Of a stretch of 64,000 bases of DNA, positions 58,992-64,000 are shown piece by piece. The position numbers and the translations under genes were made by a program. The notes under the pieces were generated by a model. That model saw only the letters and a program-made list of their open reading frames with translations, made no database searches and was not told where the DNA came from. Source of the DNA: Synergistaceae bacterium. GTDB lineage: Bacteria > Synergistota > Synergistia > Synergistales > Aminithiophilaceae. Within the stretch, counting starts at the first letter, position 1, and every line of letters begins with the position of its first letter. The stretch lies in assembly GCA_016756725.1 (NCBI GenBank), contig JAESII010000004.1, forward strand, positions 372,001 through 436,000, read 5' to 3'.

Positions 58992-60872
58992 CTAGAAACG
59001 GTACTCCCAGGTCAGGTAGAGGCGTCGTTCGGGACCGTAGTAGCGGGTGTCGAAGTTGTCGCTGACATAGTAGGTCTCGTCGAAGAGGTTGTAGGCCGCA
59101 AGCTGCAGGTTGTGACCCTTTCCTTTCCAGCCGATCTTGGCGTCGACGGTGACGTAGTCGTCGTCGGCCACGCCGGAGTAGCCCGCCTTTTCGCGGTCAC
59201 CGTAGAAATGGACGCCCAGTTCGGTCTCCCAGGGGCCGCTGCGGTAGAAGAGGGCGTTGTAGATGTCCCAACCGGGAAAGCCCGTCCGCCCCCAGTCGGA
59301 GAGGGCCGTCTCCTTCTCCTCTGTCTTCTGCCAGGCCAGGGCCGACCGCCAGGTCAGGCGGTCCGACAGGAGCCAGTCCTTCTGGATTTCGACGCCCCAG
59401 GCCCGGAATTCGGCGACGTTGCTGTAGCGGTCGTCGCTCCAGTCCGGCGTGTTCCGATCGTCCCACTTGATCTTGTCGTCCATGGCGAGGTAGAAGAGGG
59501 CCGCCGACCAGGGCTGATTTCTGCCGTCCCGCCCCTTGAGACCCAATTCGTAGCTCCATCCCTTTTCCGGCCTCAGGCCCGGATTGGTGGCACCGAAGGG
59601 GTTGGCGATCTGGAAGAAGCTGGGCATGGCGAAAAAGCGCCCCGCCGTCAGGTACCAGAGGTTGCCGTTGTCGGCCTGGAAGCTGAAGGAGGCCTTGGGG
59701 ATCCATTCCTCCTGGTCGTCGGCGTTGTCGACGTCCCAGGTCTCGTAGCGCAGGCCCAGGTCGACCATCATCTCTCCCCAGAGGAGGGAGAGTTCAGCGA
59801 AGGGGGCCACGTTGGTCCTCTCCCCTTCGAGGAAGTTGAAGGACCCCTCTTCGCGGCGGAAGGCCACGCCCCAGGCCAGGGGGTTCTCGCCCAGGGCGGT
59901 GCGGCGGCTCACCTCAAGCCCCCAGGCCCTGTCTTCCAGGGGTGGCGTCCCCCAGTTGTCGACGATTTCCTTCTTCTGGTCGTGCCAATAGCCCCGGATG
60001 TCGCCCCAGGTGGCGCGGTAGGTGAGGGTGTAGCGCTGGTAGTCGTCGGTCTGGCTGTTGCGGCTGCCCTCGACGAAGGTGATCGTCCCGTCGGGGTTGA
60101 AGTTGTCGTAGGAGTATTCCCACTCCGAACGGTAGTGACCCCATTCGCCTCCGAGGAGCCAGCGCCCCCAGGCGAGCCGAATGCCGCCGCTGTCGCTGCT
60201 GAAGTCGAGGTTCCGGTCCTCGGCGATGGCTCCGGTCAGGCTTCTCACCTGGGCCAGGGGGGAGGTGCCTTCCTCCTGATGGCTGTACCAGAAAGAGGCG
60301 CTCACCCTCTCGCCGGGCACGGAGGCCCAGGCGGCCAAGCGGTGCCAGTCGTGGGTCCCCGCCTCGGCGAGAATGCGGTAATCGCCTTCCGCCAACGGTT
60401 TGCGGGTGATGATGTTGATGACGCCGGCGGCGGCATGAGAGCCGTAGAGGGCCGAGCCGGCCCCTTTGATGACCTCGATGCGCTCGATCGATTCGAGGGG
60501 GATGGAGCGCAGATCATAGGCCGCAGCTCCTTCGACGTGGGTCGCCTTGTTGTAGGGGATGCCGTCGACGAGGAGGAGGACCTCCGTCGTCAGACCCCGG
60601 ATGCGCAGCGTGTCGTCGGTGGTTCGGCCTGACGGACGGGGCGAGTAAATGCCGGGCAGGGTCTCAAGCAGCTCTCCCAGGGAGAGGGCACCGCTGCTTT
60701 CGATGGCCTCCCTTTCGATGACGTAGGCCGGAGCGGCCACCTCCTCAAGGCTTTCGGCCAGACGCGATCCGGTGACGACCTCCTGGAATTCGACGGGAGC
60801 CGCCTTCGCCGGAAGGGTCAGACAAAGGAGGAGGCCCAAAGCCGCCAGGGCCTTTCCGCAATGTCTTTTCAC
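58992..60872 (-). CDS. btuB: TonB-dependent cobalamin receptor
   Basis: This 626-residue outer-membrane receptor has a signal peptide (to 'LPAKA', about residue 24), a TonB-box-like 'EEVVTGSRL'-type stretch (here 'FQEVVTGSRL'), a plug domain ('GELLETLPGIYSPRPSGRTTDDTLRIRG' region, 'GAGSALYGSHAAAGVINIIT') and a 22-strand barrel ending in 'YLTWEYRF' with terminal Phe. It imports cobalamin or cobinamide. The GTG start at 60872 follows AGGAGAAG. The cobalamin riboswitch directly upstream supports the substrate. A longer frame runs through the leader and is rejected. Confidence 0.9.
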   Translation of the reverse strand: MKRHCGKALAALGLLLCLTLPAKAAPVEFQEVVTGSRLAESLEEVAAPAYVIEREAIESSGALSLGELLETLPGIYSPRPSGRTTDDTLRIRGLTTEVLLLVDGIPYNKATHVEGAAAYDLRSIPLESIERIEVIKGAGSALYGSHAAAGVINIITRKPLAEGDYRILAEAGTHDWHRLAAWASVPGERVSASFWYSHQEEGTSPLAQVRSLTGAIAEDRNLDFSSDSGGIRLAWGRWLLGGEWGHYRSEWEYSYDNFNPDGTITFVEGSRNSQTDDYQRYTLTYRATWGDIRGYWHDQKKEIVDNWGTPPLEDRAWGLEVSRRTALGENPLAWGVAFRREEGSFNFLEGERTNVAPFAELSLLWGEMMVDLGLRYETWDVDNADDQEEWIPKASFSFQADNGNLWYLTAGRFFAMPSFFQIANPFGATNPGLRPEKGWSYELGLKGRDGRNQPWSAALFYLAMDDKIKWDDRNTPDWSDDRYSNVAEFRAWGVEIQKDWLLSDRLTWRSALAWQKTEEKETALSDWGRTGFPGWDIYNALFYRSGPWETELGVHFYGDREKAGYSGVADDDYVTVDAKIGWKGKGHNLQLAAYNLFDETYYVSDNFDTRYYGPERRLYLTWEYRF

Positions 60873-60898
60873 GTTCTCTCTTCTCCTTTCATGAACAA

Positions 60899-60926
60899 AG
60901 GCCCCTCCTGGCGGAGGGGCCCATCG
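60899..60926 (-). terminator. Expression-platform hairpin of the btuB riboswitch
   Basis: On the minus strand GGGCCCCTCC pairs with GGAGGGGCCT and is followed by TTGTTC. It lies between the aptamer and the btuB start, and probably terminates transcription when cobalamin is bound. Confidence 0.7.
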
Positions 60927-60969
60927 GGACCAGAAAAAAAGCGCGCCACGCCCCCGCATGACATCGTTT

Positions 60970-61107
60970 TTCCCTTCATCGGCCGGTCTCCTGGCTTCCC
61001 CTCGTCCTCTTCCGCGCCTTCCCGGCCTGAGCCAGTGGCATCTGCGGTTTCGTCGGGGTCACAGTGGCGGGGCCGCGCCGGCTTCACACCGGCTTCCCGT
61101 GCACCGA
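60970..61107 (-). ncRNA. Cobalamin riboswitch of btuB
   Basis: On the minus strand 'GGGAAGCCGGTGTGAAGCC', 'GGCCCCGCCACTGTGACCCC' and 'GGGAAGCCAGGAGACCGG' match the cobalamin aptamer core and B12 box. It precedes the TonB receptor gene, the most common cobalamin riboswitch target in diderms. Confidence 0.93.
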
Positions 61108-61176
61108 TCAGGGGCTCTATTCCGTTTCGCGACTATCATAGCGACTTTCGGAAAAAGGGCAACCCTCAGAGCAGAG

Positions 61177-62295
61177 TCAGAGGACTTCGGAAACCTTGCC
61201 GACGATCTGCCGTCCCGCCTCGGGCCTGGCAAGGGCCGCGGCCTTTCTTCGCTGAAACTCCAGACCGGGGCCGTCGGCGAGGAGCGAGGCAGCCTTGGCC
61301 GCCGCCGTGCGGCAGTCGAAGAGGATCCGCGCCGCCCCCCGGTCGAGGAGATAGTCGCTGTTTCGCTGTTCCTGGCCCGGAATGGGGTCGACGAGGACGA
61401 GGGGCGTCCCCGTGCAGAGGATCTCCGACGTCGAGAGCCCTCCGGGCTTGGTGAAGATGAGGTCCGAGGCGCGGTAGTGGTTTTCGATATCGTCGACGAA
61501 GCCGTAGAGGTGAAGTCTCGGGCAACGCCCGAACCGCTCCTGCAGACTGGCTCTGATCTTTCTGTTGTTGCCGCAGACGGCGAGAACGGTGAACTGTTCC
61601 CCTTCAAGAAGGGATTCGATGACCTTCTCGAAGGGGGCGATGCCGATGCCGCCGCCCATGACGAGGATCACCTCTTCGGCCGGGCCAAGGCCCAGGGTCT
61701 GCCTGGCCGCGTTCCGGTCAGGCAGGGCGAGATAGTGGGGCGAGACGGGAATGCCCGAGACGACGACCCGGTCTCCGCTGATGCCGTCGGCCTCGTACTG
61801 GAGGCGCGTCTCGTCGCTGGCCACGAACCATCCCGTGAAGTGCCGGCTCCGATGAAAATGATGGCTCAGAAAATCGGTGTTGACGTAGAAGACGGGGCGG
61901 TGGGGGTGGAGACGTTCAGCCACGGCGGCGGCACCGAAGAAATGGGTGAAGAGGACGGCGTCGGGGCCGAAACTCTCCAACCGGCCGATGAGACGGCTCA
62001 GGTTGAGTCTTTCGGTCAGCTCGTTGAGGGTGGCGACAAAGCCGTCGGCCGCCTCCGGCTCGTCGAGGCTCTCGTAGAGATAACCCCAGATCTGCGGGGC
62101 CCGGCGGACCATCTCCAGGTAGGAGCGGGTGTAGAGACCCCGGACGAGGGCGTTGGTGAATTCCAGCGTGTCCAGACAGACCGTCTCGCAGCCGGGACGG
62201 TCTTTTTCGAACCAGCGGGCGAGGGCCAGGGCGGCCGTCTTGTGGCCCGTTCCGGCCGAGGCGTAGAGCAGGGCGATTCGTCTTTGCCTCATCAT
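61177..62295 (-). CDS. GT28 glycosyltransferase, MGDG synthase/processive diacylglycerol type
   Basis: This 372-residue GT-B enzyme has an N-terminal 'IALLYASAGTGHKTAALAL' (the MGDG-synthase-type start), 'VFYVNTDFLSHHFHRS', and the C-terminal nucleotide-sugar site 'VILVMGGGIGIAPF' and 'LIFTKPGGLSTSEILCTGTPLVLV'. It should transfer a sugar from a nucleotide donor to a lipid acceptor at the inner membrane. ATG-ATG at 62290-62295 follow AAGGAGG. It is monocistronic between btuB and the beta-helix gene. Confidence 0.88.
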   Translation of the reverse strand: MMRQRRIALLYASAGTGHKTAALALARWFEKDRPGCETVCLDTLEFTNALVRGLYTRSYLEMVRRAPQIWGYLYESLDEPEAADGFVATLNELTERLNLSRLIGRLESFGPDAVLFTHFFGAAAVAERLHPHRPVFYVNTDFLSHHFHRSRHFTGWFVASDETRLQYEADGISGDRVVVSGIPVSPHYLALPDRNAARQTLGLGPAEEVILVMGGGIGIAPFEKVIESLLEGEQFTVLAVCGNNRKIRASLQERFGRCPRLHLYGFVDDIENHYRASDLIFTKPGGLSTSEILCTGTPLVLVDPIPGQEQRNSDYLLDRGAARILFDCRTAAAKAASLLADGPGLEFQRRKAAALARPEAGRQIVGKVSEVL

Positions 62296-62492
62296 CGCTC
62301 CTCCTTAGATCACTTCCTGAATTTCTTCAGGGACAACCCTTTTCTGAGGCGAATGACGGGACCTCTCCCAGGAGACAGCCCCGCTTTCGTCTTTTTTTCT
62401 TGGCGGTCCTCCCGCTGAAGACCAGGGCGTCGTCGAAGCTTACGGAGAAAGGGCACAACCGGATCTCAAGCCTCCAGGAGATGCCAAGGTGG
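62296..62492. other. Intergenic stretch without a recognised feature
   Basis: About 200 bp lie between the glycosyltransferase gene and the end of the frameshifted surface-protein gene. A small inverted element (TTCCTGAATTTCTTCAGG) near 62317 is visible. No gene is supported. Confidence 0.5.
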
Positions 62493-63727
62493 CTATTCGC
62501 CTCCTGAACAAAGGAGTTGACCAACCATGAAGAAGACATCGCCTCCGGCGGAGGCCGGGTCGACGACGACGCCGTTTTCCGCACCGTCGAGGTCGAAGGC
62601 CCCTCCGTCCCGGATGGCCAGGGCGAGGCGACAATCTGTCCTGATCGCCTCATCACCGCTCAGGACCCTGCCGAGGGTGGCGGCGCCGGCGATCTCCTCG
62701 ATCTCGACGACGGCGAAGCAGCCGTCGCGCCCGGAGACAGAGTCACCGTCAGAGCCGAAGCCCGGGAGGGGCCGGAGCCTTCGGGGAAGGAGACCCCCGC
62801 CGGCAGGGCCGGAGGGTCCGTCGGCTGGAGGCCCAGCGGCTCCGGTTCGGGATCGGGCTCCGGCTCGGGATCGGGCGTCGGTGCCGGTCCCGGCGTGGGC
62901 GGCGTCGGTGCGGGCACCGCCTCGTAGGCTCCCATGTCAAAGCCGGCTCCCTGGGGCCGGGAGACGCCGCGCTGGTCCGTGGCCGGAGCGCCCGTGGAGG
63001 TCCCCGAGTTCAAGGCCGAGCTGCCCGCGCCGAGGGCGCAGGTCCTGGTGGTTCCTCCGTTGTCGGCCAGGGCCCCGAGCCGGGGATCGGCCTCGGTGTT
63101 GCCCGTTCCGGCCTGGTCCGTCACGGAGTAGGTGACTGAGGCGGCCCCGCCTGAGACGCCCACCTGGTCCGCCGTGGTTCCCGAACCCCAGAAGATGCAG
63201 TTCGTCACCGTCAGGGTGCCATTCTGAGCGCACATCCCGCCGCCCATACCGGTGCCGTCACCACCGGAATCATTGACGTTGCCGCCGGTGACGGTGAAAC
63301 CGTCAAGGATCACAGAGGCGGTGACGCCGACAGGAGCATAGACGACATGATAGCTGTTGTCGATGCCGGTACCGCTGCTGTAGCCTGTGGCGACGTCGAA
63401 CTGGTCGTTGCTGGCCAGGTCGCCGGTGAGAATCGTCACGTTCGTCGCCGGGTCCCGCTCGCCGAGGGACGTCTCGGTACCGTCAAAGCCGCCGTAGAGG
63501 GTCACGCCGTCTTTGAGGGTGAAGGAAACGTTACGAGACGCCGCATGGGACCTGTAGGTCCCCGCCGCCACCCAGATCGCGTCGCCTCTGACCGCACCGT
63601 CCAGGACTGCCGCCAGATCGGCGCTGGCCGTGTCCCAACTGCCGGTCCCGTCGCCCGTTCCGCGGGGCTTGACGTAGCGGACGGCACCCTCCGAAAGGGC
63701 CGGAAGGACCAAGAGACAAAAAAACAT
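62493..63727 (-). pseudogene. Surface right-handed beta-helix protein with frameshift
   Basis: The minus-strand frame from ATG 63727 encodes an exported-looking protein with a pectate-lyase/POMP-like beta-helix ('YVKPRGTGDGTGSWDTAS', 'WVAAGTYRS', 'VTLYGGFDGTET', 'NSYHVVYAPVGVTASVILDGF') and a Pro-Glu tail (PEPEPDPEPEPEP-like). The frame degenerates near 62770. A -1 shift there restores good protein ('FAVVEIEEIAGAATLGRVLSG', 'VVVDPASAGGDVFFMV') to a TAG at 62493. The 5' end also looks off: a basic leader 'MKRQKRRSFLFSS' with AAAAGGAGG lies in another frame and ends in TGA. Sequencing error or true decay cannot be told apart. Confidence 0.65.
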
Positions 63728-64000
63728 CAGGAACTAAAGAGGAATGACCTCCTTTTCTGTCGTTTCATTCTCATGACAGACACTTCATTTCAGCGAGCTG
63801 GGGCTGCTCTCTCGTTCAGGACATCCCCTCTTTATCGGCGGAAAAAACGCAACCTTCGCCTCCTTTGTGGGTATAAGATTGGATTTCGCCCTAATCGTAT
63901 CATTTTTTCCGTGTCTTTTCTTCTCGCCCGTCGAAAAAAGACGACAGCGACGGCCCTGCTTGACGTCAAGTTGCAGCAAAAGTCGGCGTTGGCAACGGTC
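63728..64000. other. Upstream region of the beta-helix gene; no gene called
   Basis: The region is more AT-rich than the rest and holds poly-A/T runs near 63838-63940. A 64-codon minus-strand frame has no family match or ribosome site and is not called. Promoters are likely but none is clear enough to mark. Confidence 0.4.

Noticed and set aside
63785-63979. 64-codon minus-strand frame at the right edge
   Set aside because: No ribosome site or recognisable domain; likely chance.
1-64000. CRISPR arrays, tRNA or rRNA genes, insertion sequences, prophage
   Set aside because: None was recognised on either strand; the only tandem repeat is the 12-bp array at 56225.

Overview
This is a GC-rich bacterial chromosome segment. 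The tightly packed genes show a diderm cell envelope (a TonB-dependent cobalamin receptor, a TamB-like protein, an alpha-2-macroglobulin/PBP1C pair) together with UGA-coded selenocysteine, a LysW-type lysine pathway, ATP-type PEP carboxykinase and several cobalamin functions. This mix fits an anaerobic, amino-acid-fermenting member of the Synergistota best. That placement is inferred from gene content; there is no rRNA in the window.

1-3.3 kb: 5' part of clpB and a chemoreceptor. 3.3-12.6 kb: an arsenic-resistance island. It holds arsR, a small selenoprotein with two adjacent UGA codons, a nitrilase-family hydrolase, two paralogous class-V (cysteine desulfurase-like) enzymes, a thioredoxin-like protein, an ArsP-type permease, arsM, arsC, azlCD, a BFD-like Cys-rich protein and a Cys-Cys paralogue of the selenoprotein. 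Five copies of a 16-bp GTGN-N8-(C/T)CAC operator-like palindrome lie in front of the arsR, selenoprotein, thioredoxin, permease and BFD genes, which suggests one ArsR regulon. 12.6-15.8 kb: a KdpDE-like two-component system without kdpFABC, and an unknown gene. 15.8-21.5 kb: a lysW-X-Y-Z-J-K operon behind a strong promoter and a T-box leader. 21.7-24.7 kb: bioY, pckA and a YigZ-family gene.

24.7-30.1 kb looks like the chromosome origin region. It has a perfect parS core, parB, parA and rsmG transcribed leftward, then DUF364-like, PPC and nuclease genes transcribed rightward, and a phased cluster of DnaA-box-like sequences at about 29.98-30.07 kb. A C-terminal remnant of proline catabolism gene pruA follows. 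30.4-36.9 kb: larC, larE, a TamB-like giant and a threonine dehydratase-like enzyme. 37-42.2 kb: cobU, cobS, a degenerate HD-GYP protein, a cobalamin riboswitch in front of a Cof-type HAD phosphatase, and a polyferredoxin membrane protein. 42.3-43 kb: a selenocysteine peroxiredoxin with a clear bacterial SECIS hairpin. 43-48.6 kb: a GGDEF/HD-GYP protein, a second chemoreceptor and an RpiR regulator. 48.7-56 kb: pbpC and a large alpha-2-macroglobulin. 56-64 kb: a 12-bp tandem repeat, an ornithine cyclodeaminase-family gene with a palindromic operator, a truncated UroD-thioredoxin fusion, a TPR protein, btuB behind a second cobalamin riboswitch, a GT28-type glycosyltransferase and a frameshifted surface beta-helix gene.

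The most unusual item is the UGA-UGA gene at 5063-5395. Its in-frame tandem UGA codons align exactly with Cys-Cys in the paralogue at 11871-12218. They are followed by a hairpin with a G-first loop, at the same 17-nt distance seen in the peroxiredoxin gene. Start codons are often non-AUG here: TTG and GTG are common, CTG is the best-supported choice in three genes and ATT in one.
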